5,364 nucleotides of DNA from Rhodobiaceae bacterium (GCA_002689195.1 NZFC01000035.1:1-5364), one strand, 5' to 3'; shown: positions 1 to 5,364, numbered from the stretch's first letter. Numbers and translations are program-made. Notes: a model not told the origin generated them from the sequence alone.

Positions 1-533
1 AAATCCTTCTCGAGTTGCTTGCTCGCACAACCAAAATGGATGCCGCCGACTATATGTCTCAGAAAATCTGGCAACCCCTTGGGATGAAGCACGATGCGTC
101 ATGGGTGATCGATCGGCCTGGAAGTGGTGGCCGAGAAATAGGTGGTGCATTTTTTAATGCGACGCTTGGCGATTGGGCGCGCTTTGGGTTCTTCATCAGC
201 CGTGACGGCGTATGGGAAAGCGAACCGCTTTTACCAGACAAATGGCTAGCCGATGCGACGATAACAACCGAAGCCCATTTGGCCCATGGCAAAGTCGATA
301 AGAACTGGCGAAAGGGATATGGTTGGCATTGGTGGACATTTGCTGATCGTACCTTTCAGGCGGATGGAAGCCGCGGCCAGAGTATTTTCATTGACCCCGC
401 ACGCGAACTTGTGGTGGCAAGAGCCAGCGCGTGGCCGGAAGACTGGGTAGAAAATTATGACGATCAAACCCATGCATTCTATAGTGGGCTGTCTGCCTTC
501 GTCGACTCAAAATCCAGCGCTGCCAAAAAATAA
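1..533 (+). CDS. Serine hydrolase, beta-lactamase/NylB-like family, C-terminal part (5' end outside window)
   Basis: The reading frame is already open at base 3 and ends at TAA 531-533, so about 176 C-terminal residues are present. The TTG at 15 is inside the gene and is not a start. The segments IWQPLGM, then a Gly-rich stretch followed by GDWARFG, then GYGWHWW and GQSIFIDP are typical of the C-terminal half of class C beta-lactamase-related hydrolases (esterases, 6-aminohexanoate-dimer hydrolase type). The SxxK nucleophile motif and YxN motif would lie upstream of the window and cannot be checked. GSRGQ sits where this family carries its third active-site motif. The tail is Lys/Ser/Ala-rich. 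The family assignment is good; substrate and cell location are unknown because the N-terminus is missing. The gene converges on the tRNA-Phe gene. Confidence 0.8.
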   Translation, partial: ILLELLARTTKMDAADYMSQKIWQPLGMKHDASWVIDRPGSGGREIGGAFFNATLGDWARFGFFISRDGVWESEPLLPDKWLADATITTEAHLAHGKVDKNWRKGYGWHWWTFADRTFQADGSRGQSIFIDPARELVVARASAWPEDWVENYDDQTHAFYSGLSAFVDSKSSAAKK

Positions 534-549
534 ACTGTGATGAAAGAGT

Positions 550-569
550 GCGCCGTCAAAGGACGGAGC
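550..569. terminator. Candidate hairpin between convergent hydrolase and tRNA-Phe
   Basis: CCGTC (553-557) and GACGG (562-566) form a perfect 5-bp stem with a 4-nt loop. Two more G-C pairs lie outside a G/A mismatch. It sits just after the hydrolase stop and downstream of the minus-strand tRNA 3' end, so it could end transcription from either side. Neither strand has a clear U-run after it, so this is a weak call. Confidence 0.25.
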
Positions 570-612
570 TAACCGTTTGAATGCATATTTAGGTTATAGC
601 TTTTTAGGAAAA

Positions 613-688
<76 letters not shown>

Positions 689-720
689 GATGAGACGCAG
701 AAGACGCGCCAAGACTATGG

Positions 721-749
721 TTTATATGTCATTACCAGTGCCCTGTCCA
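721..749 (-). promoter_or_regulatory. Sigma-70-type promoter of tRNA-Phe
   Basis: On the minus strand, TGGACA (plus 744-749) and TATAAA (plus 721-726) are separated by exactly 17 nt. Each differs from consensus at one position. Transcription would start near 714, giving a leader of about 25 nt before the mature tRNA 5' end at 688. A GC-rich GGCGCG stretch follows the -10, as is common at tightly regulated stable-RNA promoters. Confidence 0.7.
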
Positions 750-806
750 GATGCGTGGCCGGCCTGAAGATGGGCGGAAGATAGGGTAGAGAAGCTTTAC
801 TACTAC

Positions 807-893
807 GGTTGAATATTGGGTATATAGCCCGCGTCACGGTCTTGATAAGAGAGGGTTTCAAAAGTAGCCTTTAAGGGTTGTTGTTAGTTGTTT
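807..893 (+). repeat. Intergenic repeat, copy A, upstream of the HNH nuclease gene
   Basis: This stretch matches 2848-2934 without any gap at an offset of 2041 bp. The core 838-893 agrees at about 46 of 56 positions and includes a 15-nt identical run, GGTTTCAAAAGTAGC (854-868). Similarity is weaker but still visible upstream to about 807 (ggtt, atat and ggg blocks). The copy ends just before the GTG start at 902. It contains TTGATA (843-848), a possible -35, with a poor -10 candidate TAGCCT (865-870) after 16 nt, so it may be a shared promoter/leader. No coding potential is apparent. Confidence 0.75.
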
Positions 894-901
894 TTTGATT
901 T

Positions 902-1477
902 GTGACAGTTCGTTTAATCATACTTTTGAGCATTGTTTGCTCTGGCCCTGCCGGGGCACATGGCGGCGGCCTGAACAGTGACGGATGCCACAATGAACTT
1001 AAAAAAGGGAATTATCATTGTCACAGAAATTCAGACACCCCCGATACTGAGTCTCGTGATAAGCCGCTTCGTCACACCCCCTATTGGAGAGATTTATATT
1101 CTTACCGCAGTTACCCGACCAATATATCGACCGGGTTTTACACCGATATGAAATGCCCCACCAATATCGACCATGTGGTGTCTCTAAAGGATGCGCACGA
1201 AAGCGGTGGTTTTAACTGGTCGTCATCCAAAAGAACGCGGTTTGCAAACGACAAATCCAATCATGTTCCCAGTTGCAGAGTTATAAACAGCTCCAAAGGA
1301 TCAAGCACGCCGAAGGACTTTTTCAGAAAGAGCAGTGATGGCAGGGGCATGGATTATGAGATCAAGGACCGCTGTGCCTATGTTGAGATTTATTTCAAGG
1401 TGAAAAAGAAATACAACCTTTCATTCACCAATAACGCGCCGGAGGTGTTCGCCCAATGTGGTATCGCCCTCAAATAA
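902..1477 (+). CDS. Predicted secreted HNH nuclease with N-terminal Cys/His-rich (YHYH-like) module
   Basis: This 191-aa protein starts at GTG 902; an in-frame TGA at 896-898 rules out an earlier start, and no clear Shine-Dalgarno is present. Residues 1-19 form a signal peptide (Arg4, hydrophobic core LIILLSIV, likely cleavage after AGA). Residues 20-42 hold HGGGLNSDGCH and YHCH, a Cys/His-rich pattern seen at the N-terminus of some bacterial YHYH/HNH proteins. Residues 78-175 match the HNH/DUF1524-type fold: IDHVVSLKDA (D90, H91), the R-x-R-F-A-N-D segment (111-117), N120, and N129 with K132. The mature chain has six Cys (29, 40, 85, 125, 158, 186), enough for three disulfides, which suits a periplasmic or exported enzyme. 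Metal-dependent DNA or RNA cleavage is inferred from the motif. It appears to stand alone, with no immunity or secretion partner adjacent, so a nutrient- or defence-related role is open. Confidence 0.8.
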   Translation: MTVRLIILLSIVCSGPAGAHGGGLNSDGCHNELKKGNYHCHRNSDTPDTESRDKPLRHTPYWRDLYSYRSYPTNISTGFYTDMKCPTNIDHVVSLKDAHESGGFNWSSSKRTRFANDKSNHVPSCRVINSSKGSSTPKDFFRKSSDGRGMDYEIKDRCAYVEIYFKVKKKYNLSFTNNAPEVFAQCGIALK

Positions 1478-1538
1478 TGGGATCTTAAAGATTATCCCCC
1501 GTCAATTCGCGGCCCTGAAAAATTTTCGGTTCCTCGAC

Positions 1539-1556
1539 AGGCTGATATTTCAGCTT
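1539..1556. other. Small hairpin in the HNH-photolyase gap
   Basis: GCTGA (1541-1545) and TCAGC (1550-1554) form a perfect stem around TATT, extended by one G-U and one A-U pair. It lies about 30 nt before the photolyase start and has no U-run after it. It could be part of the photolyase leader or a weak terminator for the HNH gene. The rest of the 110-bp gap shows no convincing promoter and no GTTC-N7-GTTC alphaproteobacterial LexA box. Confidence 0.25.
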
Positions 1557-1587
1557 ACTTCCCATAGACGGACGATAGAGGGAAGTC

Positions 1588-2826
1588 ATGCAGTCTGATT
1601 ATCTGAGCAAACAACAATTTATTCCGACCCGTATGGCCGGCGAGGCGGTCCTAGAGGTTTTCGCGCCCAAAATGGGAAAACGCTATACAAACGGGCGCAA
1701 TTTTGATCGAGGCATGGGTAAACACTGCGATGTGTCAATGTTATCGCCATATTTGCGGCGACGGCTTGTTCTTGAACAAGACGTGGTGGCAACAGCAGTT
1801 CAGACGCATGGTGCAGAAGGAGCCGAGAAATTTATCCAAGAAATTATTTGGCGCGCCTATTTCAAAGGGTGGTTGGAACACCGCCCCGTTATCTGGGATT
1901 TATACAAAAAGGGCCTAGTACGTGACCTCGCCGCGCTTGATCGCGATCGTGGCCTCCGCAAGCGCGTAGAGGCCGCTGAGACCGGGCAGACCGGGCTCGA
2001 TTATTTTGATAGTTGGGCGAAAGAGCTGGTTGAAACCGGTTACCTTCACAACCATGCCCGCATGTGGTTTGCCTCAATCTGGATATTCTCGCTCGACTTG
2101 CCCTGGAGGCTGGGGGCGGACTTCTTCTTTCGGCACCTCCTTGATGGGGACCCGGCTTCAAATACGCTGGGGTGGCGTTGGGTTGGAGGCCTCCACACGA
2201 GGGGGAAGCCCTATCATGCACAGGCTCGGAATATCGCCGAGTTTACCAATAACCGTTTCAACCCGGGCTCCGCTGACCTCGCAGAAGTCGTTGAAGGTTT
2301 GGAGGGCGAAGAACCTGATGGCCTGCCCGGCGTATCTCCACCGCGGATGCCGGATAACCCCGACCCTCGCCGCCCAACTGTTTTGTTGGTCACTGAAGAA
2401 GATTGCCGCCCCGAAGATTTCGACCTGTCCCGTTTGAACCTCGCCGGCTGCGCGACACTCACAGCAAGCCATCTGCGTTCTCCTTTAGCTGTTTCACCTT
2501 TGGTAGAAGAGTTTGAGCGACAGGCGTTAAAGGATGCCGCTGCGCGGAGCAATCTGGATATAACTAAGCTTCGAGCAGGTGTACCGGCTGATCTGGCCCG
2601 TTGGGCTTCTCGCGCGGGTGCCACCCAGATCACCACGCCGTTTATTCCAACTGGCCCTTTGCGCGACTGGATGCTTGACGCCAAGCCCGCTTTGGACGAG
2701 GCCGGAATAACGGTGGTTGAATGGCGCAGGGATTGGGATGAGGCGATTTGGCCGCACGCGACAGCTGGCTTCTTTAAGGTTAAGAAACACATTCCCGATA
2801 TACTCTATTCTATCGGGGTAACTTGA
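1588..2826 (+). CDS. DNA photolyase/cryptochrome-family FAD-binding protein with apparently reversed domain order
   Basis: This 412-aa protein starts at ATG 1588 behind GAGG (1578-1581). Residues 10-225 are the helical FAD-binding photolyase domain: PTR (13-15), SMLSPYL (50-56), EIIWR (85-89), LHNHARM (153-159), PWRLG (172-176), LLDGD (184-188), N192 and WRW (196-198). By recalled alignment to E. coli PhrB these keep E274 (E85), W277 (W88), N341 (N155), M345 (M159), W359 (W173), N378 (N192), W382 (W196) and W384 (W198). PhrB R342 is His156, and no Trp occupies the W306 position. The usual N-terminal antenna domain is absent. After a Pro/Asp/Gly-rich linker (227-262), residues 263-400 look like an alpha/beta domain: a PTVLLV strand, LRAGVPADLARWASRAGA, GITVVEW, AGFFKV. 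These resemble parts of the normal antenna domain. Light-driven DNA repair or photosensing is likely; which lesion is unknown. Confidence 0.82.
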   Translation: MQSDYLSKQQFIPTRMAGEAVLEVFAPKMGKRYTNGRNFDRGMGKHCDVSMLSPYLRRRLVLEQDVVATAVQTHGAEGAEKFIQEIIWRAYFKGWLEHRPVIWDLYKKGLVRDLAALDRDRGLRKRVEAAETGQTGLDYFDSWAKELVETGYLHNHARMWFASIWIFSLDLPWRLGADFFFRHLLDGDPASNTLGWRWVGGLHTRGKPYHAQARNIAEFTNNRFNPGSADLAEVVEGLEGEEPDGLPGVSPPRMPDNPDPRRPTVLLVTEEDCRPEDFDLSRLNLAGCATLTASHLRSPLAVSPLVEEFERQALKDAAARSNLDITKLRAGVPADLARWASRAGATQITTPFIPTGPLRDWMLDAKPALDEAGITVVEWRRDWDEAIWPHATAGFFKVKKHIPDILYSIGVT

Positions 2827-2875
2827 CCCGTCCCGGAGCAAAAATGGGGTTTTATATCGGGCAAGTGACGCTCCG
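2821..2875 (+). other. Interleaved inverted repeats at the photolyase 3' end (possible pseudoknot)
   Basis: ACTTGACCCG (2821-2830, spanning the stop codon TGA 2824-2826) pairs with CGGGCAAGT (2858-2866) except for one bulged A. Within that loop, CGGAGC (2834-2839) pairs with GCTCCG (2870-2875) outside it. The two stems interleave in an H-type pseudoknot order with 3-nt connecting loops on two sides. No U-run follows, so this is not a standard terminator. It may be chance, or a 3' RNA structure for the photolyase mRNA. Confidence 0.3.
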
Positions 2876-2934
2876 CATGGTCTTGATTAGAAATGGTTTC
2901 AAAAGTAGCGTTAAAGCATTGCTGCTGGTTGTTT
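2848..2934 (+). repeat. Intergenic repeat, copy B, upstream of the VOC gene
   Basis: This is the partner of 807-893 at a constant offset of 2041 bp. The best core is 2879-2934, with the identical 15-nt run at 2895-2909. TTGATT (2884-2889) and TAGCGT (2906-2911) are at the same places as the promoter-like boxes in copy A. The copy ends directly before the strong Shine-Dalgarno GGAGGAGGG (2940-2948) of the VOC gene. A small stem, CTGGTT (2925-2930) with AACCGG (2936-2941), overlaps its end and the first bases of that ribosome site. Confidence 0.75.
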
Positions 2935-2954
2935 AAACCGGAGGAGGGAAAGCT

Positions 2955-3479
2955 ATGACACAACCTTTATATACCGTTCGCCAAGTTGCTTATGTGGTGA
3001 GAGATATGGAAAAGGCTCTTAAATACTGGACTGAATATCTTAAGGTGGGGCCATTTTTCATGCTTGAGCATGCCCCTCTGGAAAACCAAAAATACCGGGG
3101 TGGCACATCAAATGCAGATATTTCTATCGCGCTGGGTAATTCCGGGGATGTGCAGATTGAATTGATCTATTGCGAAAATGACGCGCCTTCCGTCTACAAA
3201 GAGTTTCTGGATGCCGGCAAAACCGGCGTGCATCACTTCGGGATGATGCCGGAGAATTTCGAAGAAACGTGCAAGGAATACGCCGCCAGAGGCCATGAGG
3301 CCGCTTTTGAATGCACGGTTGGCGGGGCGCCTCTGGTCTATTTCGATACGGTGGATAGCATCGGGCACTTTATAGAGCTTTGGGACAATAATCAGGTGTA
3401 TCTTGATTTGTTCAAATTGGTTGAAGACGCCGCCAAAGGCTGGGACGGATCTGATCCGGTGCGACCCTCACCGCTTTAA
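2955..3479 (+). CDS. VOC superfamily protein (glyoxalase/epimerase fold)
   Basis: This 174-aa protein starts at ATG 2955, six bases after a very strong GGAGGAGGG. Two beta-alpha-beta-beta-beta modules are visible: residues 5-73 (RQVAYVVRDMEKALKYW ... VQIELIY) and 88-145 (GVHHFGM ... GHFIELW). Likely metal-binding positions by analogy with methylmalonyl-CoA epimerase and related enzymes are Q10, Q67 or E69, H93 or H94, and E141. The length suits a single two-module VOC protein with a short C-terminal extension (145-174). The reaction cannot be named: the fold serves epimerases, dioxygenases, lyases and binding proteins. It lies upstream of paaA, but 217 bp separate the annotated ORFs and paa has its own control region, so a role in phenylacetate breakdown is only possible. 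Copy B of the intergenic repeat lies directly upstream. Confidence 0.85.
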   Translation: MTQPLYTVRQVAYVVRDMEKALKYWTEYLKVGPFFMLEHAPLENQKYRGGTSNADISIALGNSGDVQIELIYCENDAPSVYKEFLDAGKTGVHHFGMMPENFEETCKEYAARGHEAAFECTVGGAPLVYFDTVDSIGHFIELWDNNQVYLDLFKLVEDAAKGWDGSDPVRPSPL

Positions 3480-3567
3480 TGCCGGCGCGCTTTGATGTTC
3501 TATGACCGCAGGGTGTGGTGGCGGGAGATAAGGACCAATGCGTTACAGGAAATAGCAGCACCGAAAT

Positions 3568-3580
3568 TTATGTAACATAA
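3568..3580. promoter_or_regulatory. 13-bp palindromic operator candidate of the paa operon
   Basis: TTATGT-A-ACATAA is a perfect palindrome around one central base. It ends three bases before the candidate -35 and is centred about 45 bp upstream of the inferred start site. That position suits an activator or a repressor. No regulator gene lies in the window, so its protein cannot be named. A looser ATGT-N5-ACAT occurs at 3681-3693 in the leader. Confidence 0.5.
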
Positions 3581-3583
3581 TTA

Positions 3584-3612
3584 TTGAGTGATTGTGTGAA
3601 CCGTGCTATTTC
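3584..3612 (+). promoter_or_regulatory. Candidate paa promoter
   Basis: TTGAGT (3584-3589) is followed after 17 nt by TATTTC (3607-3612), which is preceded by an extended -10 TG at 3604-3605. The -10 is weak, as expected for a promoter needing an activator. Transcription would begin near 3619, leaving a leader of about 93 nt before the preferred paaA start. Confidence 0.35.
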
Positions 3613-3624
3613 TTGTGTCAGAAA

Positions 3625-3656
3625 CAGGGAAAGCGGCAAAACCCGCCCCTTTCCTG
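3625..3656 (+). other. Hairpin in the paa leader
   Basis: CAGGGAAAG (3625-3633) pairs with CTTTCCTG (3649-3656) with one bulged G. CGG (3634-3636) can stack on CCG (3643-3645) inside. It falls just downstream of the inferred start site, followed by GAATTTAGG and not by a U-run. It may stabilise the transcript or influence elongation; it is not a standard terminator. Confidence 0.35.
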
Positions 3657-3699
3657 AATTTAGGGCGTGTTGGATAGATAATGTCCTAAACATCTCATG

Positions 3700-3704
3700 A
3701 GGAG
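3700..3704 (+). promoter_or_regulatory. Ribosome binding site that sets the paaA start
   Basis: AGGAG lies 7 nt before ATG 3712. It falls inside the codons that follow the upstream in-frame ATG 3697, which itself has no Shine-Dalgarno before it. This favours 3712 as the real start. Confidence 0.7.
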
Positions 3705-3711
3705 CGAACTG

Positions 3712-4689
3712 ATGTATGCCCAAATGGTGAAATCTGAGAATACAGATAGCGGCTCGGAATTTGACGCCTTCCAAGCGCGCATTGATGCGGGCGAAAGAAT
3801 TGAGCCAAAGGATTGGATGCCCGATGGCTATCGCAAAACATTGATCCGCCAAATCAGCCAGCACGCCCATTCCGAAATTGTCGGGCAATTGCCGGAGGGA
3901 AACTGGATCACACGCGCGCCGACACTGGAACGCAAGGCCATTTTGCTAGCCAAGGTTCAAGATGAGGCCGGGCATGGTCTTTACCTTTATTGTGCGGCTG
4001 AAACATTGGGCGTGAGCCGCGATGAGCTGACGGAAATGCTGCTAGATGGGCGTATGAAATATTCGTCGATCTTTAATTATCCGACGCTGACATGGGCGGA
4101 TATGGGCGCGGTTGGATGGCTCGTCGATGGCGCTGCAATTATGAACCAGGTGCCGCTGCAACGGACATCATACGGTCCTTATGCGCGGGCGATGGTGCGA
4201 ATCTGCAAAGAGGAAAGTTTTCACCAACGTCAGGGCTATGACATTATGATGAAGATGGCGCAGGGGTCTGACGCGCAAAAGCGCATGGCACAAGATGCGT
4301 TAAACCGATATTGGTACCCGTCGCTGATGATGTTCGGCCCGTCGGATAAGGAAAGCGTGCATTCCACCCAGTCGATGAAATGGCGCATCAAAATCAATTC
4401 AAATGATGAGCTTCGCCAGAAATTCGTCGATCAGACGGTTCCTCAAGCCGAATATCTTGGTTTGACCGTTCCGGATGAGAATCTGCGCCTCAATGAAGAA
4501 ACGGGGAACTATGAATTTTCCGAGCCGGATTGGAACGAATTTTTTGAAGTTCTTAACGGCAATGGCCCGTGTAATGCCGAGCGCCTCGCGGCGCGCAACA
4601 AAGCATGGGATGACGGCGCATGGGTGCGCGAGGGCATGATGGAGCACGCTCGTAAAAAAGCCGCGGACACAAAAGTGGCCGCCGAATGA
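3712..4689 (+). CDS. paaA: Phenylacetyl-CoA 1,2-epoxidase, catalytic subunit PaaA
   Basis: PaaA is the diiron catalytic subunit of the PaaABC(E) multicomponent oxygenase, which converts phenylacetyl-CoA to its ring-1,2-epoxide in the cytoplasm. From ATG 3712 it is 325 aa (330 from ATG 3697); E. coli PaaA is about 309. Long blocks match the family, such as [55 protein letters not shown] and [10 protein letters not shown]. Iron ligands by recalled alignment to E. coli E42, E72, H75, D126, E155 and H158 are E55, E85, H88, D139, E168 and H171, all present. The N-terminus is somewhat longer and polar (SENTDSGSE). The stop overlaps the paaB start (ATGA), indicating translational coupling. Identification is firm. 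Confidence 0.97.
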   Translation: MYAQMVKSENTDSGSEFDAFQARIDAGERIEPKDWMPDGYRKTLIRQISQHAHSEIVGQLPEGNWITRAPTLERKAILLAKVQDEAGHGLYLYCAAETLGVSRDELTEMLLDGRMKYSSIFNYPTLTWADMGAVGWLVDGAAIMNQVPLQRTSYGPYARAMVRICKEESFHQRQGYDIMMKMAQGSDAQKRMAQDALNRYWYPSLMMFGPSDKESVHSTQSMKWRIKINSNDELRQKFVDQTVPQAEYLGLTVPDENLRLNEETGNYEFSEPDWNEFFEVLNGNGPCNAERLAARNKAWDDGAWVREGMMEHARKKAADTKVAAE

Positions 4690-4991
4690 GTGATAAAAGC
4701 CCCACCGCCCGCAATGAATGGCCGTTATGGGAAATTTTCATTCGCGGGCAACACGGTATGTCGCACCGCCATGTTGGGTCTTTGCATGCCGCGGATAGCG
4801 AAATGGCGATAAAAAATGCGCGCGATGTTTATACCCGGCGCAATGAAGGGGTTAGCATTTGGGTTGTTGAAGCATCACAAATAACAGCATCATCCCCATC
4901 GGATAAGGGCCCGATGTATGAACCCGCACAGTCCAAAGTCTACCGTCACCCGACATTTTTCGACATTCCCGACGATGTAGGGGCAATGTAA
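4686..4991 (+). CDS. paaB: Phenylacetyl-CoA epoxidase subunit PaaB
   Basis: This 101-aa protein is the small subunit of the phenylacetyl-CoA epoxidase complex, non-catalytic and needed to assemble or stabilise the PaaA-PaaC core. Length is close to E. coli PaaB (95 aa). Diagnostic stretches are [35 protein letters not shown] and [14 protein letters not shown]. The start overlaps the paaA stop in an ATGA junction. No strong Shine-Dalgarno precedes it, so it is probably translated by ribosomes finishing paaA. Its last base is the first base of the paaC start codon (TAATG). Confidence 0.96.
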   Translation: MSDKSPTARNEWPLWEIFIRGQHGMSHRHVGSLHAADSEMAIKNARDVYTRRNEGVSIWVVEASQITASSPSDKGPMYEPAQSKVYRHPTFFDIPDDVGAM

Positions 4992-5364
4992 TGCACGCGC
5001 CTCTGTTCGAGTTTTTGCTACGGCAGGGGGACAATACCCTCATCTTGTCGCATCGCGTGAGCGAGTGGTGCGGTCATGCTCCCGTTCTTGAAGAAGACAT
5101 TGCGCTTGCCAATATCGCGCTTGATTTGTTGGGACAGGCGCAAATGTGGCTGGGCCTTGCCGGTGAGGTGGAAGGCGCGGGCCGCAGTGCTGACGATCTC
5201 GCCATGCTGCGCGATGCGTGGGATTTTCGCAATGCGATTTTGGTCGAACGCCCCAATGGTCATTTTGGGCAAACCATGATGCGGCAATTCCTTTTCGATG
5301 CCTATCACGTCGCGTTGTTGTCTGAATTGGTCAATAGCAGTGACGCGCGCATCGCCGCCATTGC
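4991..5364 (+). CDS. paaC: Phenylacetyl-CoA epoxidase structural subunit PaaC, N-terminal half (3' end outside window)
   Basis: The frame opens at ATG 4991 and has no stop up to the window edge: 124 full codons plus two bases, about half of a normal PaaC (about 248 aa). PaaC is the ferritin-fold partner that pairs with PaaA but has lost the diiron site; it is structural. Family blocks visible are GDNTLILSHRVSEWCGHAP (13-31), DIALANIALDLLGQAQ (36-51), the VERPNGHFGQT segment and FDAYHVALLSEL. The start overlaps the paaB stop as TAATG, with AGGGG (4979-4983) 7 nt before it. paaD, paaE or other paa genes would be expected next but lie beyond the edge. Confidence 0.95.
   Translation, partial: MHAPLFEFLLRQGDNTLILSHRVSEWCGHAPVLEEDIALANIALDLLGQAQMWLGLAGEVEGAGRSADDLAMLRDAWDFRNAILVERPNGHFGQTMMRQFLFDAYHVALLSELVNSSDARIAAI

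Larger units (their letters stand above)
3549..3612. repeat. Long-range inverted repeat in the paa control region
   Basis: GAAATAGCA (3549-3557) and TGCTATTTC (3604-3612) are exact 9-bp inverted copies 55 bp apart start to start, a little over five helical turns. The right arm coincides with the candidate -10 region. A second pair, GTTACA (3542-3547) and TGTAAC (3571-3576), interleaves with it. The layout would suit a dimeric regulator bound at two sites, or a looped repressor complex. Confidence 0.5.

Noticed and set aside
1490..1587. SOS (LexA) control of the photolyase gene
   Set aside because: GTTC occurs at about 1529, but the second half-site seven bases later is GGCT rather than GTTC, so the alphaproteobacterial LexA box is not present.
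2006..2437. 143-residue plus-strand open frame in another frame of the photolyase gene
   Set aside because: It overlaps the conserved FAD-binding region completely, and its translation shows no family features. A real frameshift is not suggested because the photolyase frame is continuous.
2214..2792. 192-residue open frame on the minus strand inside the photolyase gene
   Set aside because: It is fully antisense to a gene with clear photolyase motifs, has Ser/Arg/Pro-rich low-complexity composition and no recognisable domain. It is a shadow of codon bias.
2930..2938. GTTTAAAC palindrome before the VOC gene
   Set aside because: It is an 8-bp AT-rich palindrome at the edge of repeat copy B and absent from copy A. 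It is too short and unsupported to call an operator.
3625..3660. Rho-independent terminator between VOC and paaA
   Set aside because: The hairpin is real on paper, but no U-run follows on the plus strand, and it lies downstream of the candidate paa promoter, where a constitutive terminator would block the operon.
3568..3888. 106-residue minus-strand open frame over the paa control region and paaA start
   Set aside because: It overlaps the strongly conserved PaaA N-terminus and the operator-like elements, with no recognisable domain.

Overview
The window reads as ordinary chromosome of an alphaproteobacterium of moderate GC content. This is inferred from the protein sequences, the short gaps between genes and the paaABC order; no database search was possible. 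No phage, transposase or CRISPR signature is visible.

Layout from left to right: (1) the C-terminal part of a beta-lactamase-fold serine hydrolase, cut by the window edge; (2) a tRNA-Phe(GAA) gene on the minus strand with a near-consensus promoter; (3) a predicted secreted HNH nuclease with a Cys/His-rich N-terminal module; (4) a photolyase/cryptochrome-family protein whose FAD-binding helical domain comes first and whose alpha/beta domain appears to follow it, the reverse of the usual order; (5) a VOC (glyoxalase-fold) protein; (6) the start of a phenylacetyl-CoA epoxidase operon, paaA-paaB-paaC, with paaC cut by the right edge.

The paa genes are joined by overlapping stop/start codons and encode the catalytic subunit (PaaA), the small subunit (PaaB) and the structural subunit (PaaC) of the enzyme that epoxidises phenylacetyl-CoA in aerobic phenylacetate breakdown. 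They have their own control region (about 3540-3711) with a 13-bp palindrome, a candidate promoter, a long inverted repeat and a leader hairpin. The other genes share no obvious pathway with paa.

The least expected signals are the apparently permuted photolyase and an imperfect repeat of roughly 56-87 bp. One copy of the repeat lies just upstream of the HNH gene and the other just upstream of the VOC gene, exactly 2041 bp apart without a gap. It could be a duplicated promoter/leader or a dispersed intergenic element.
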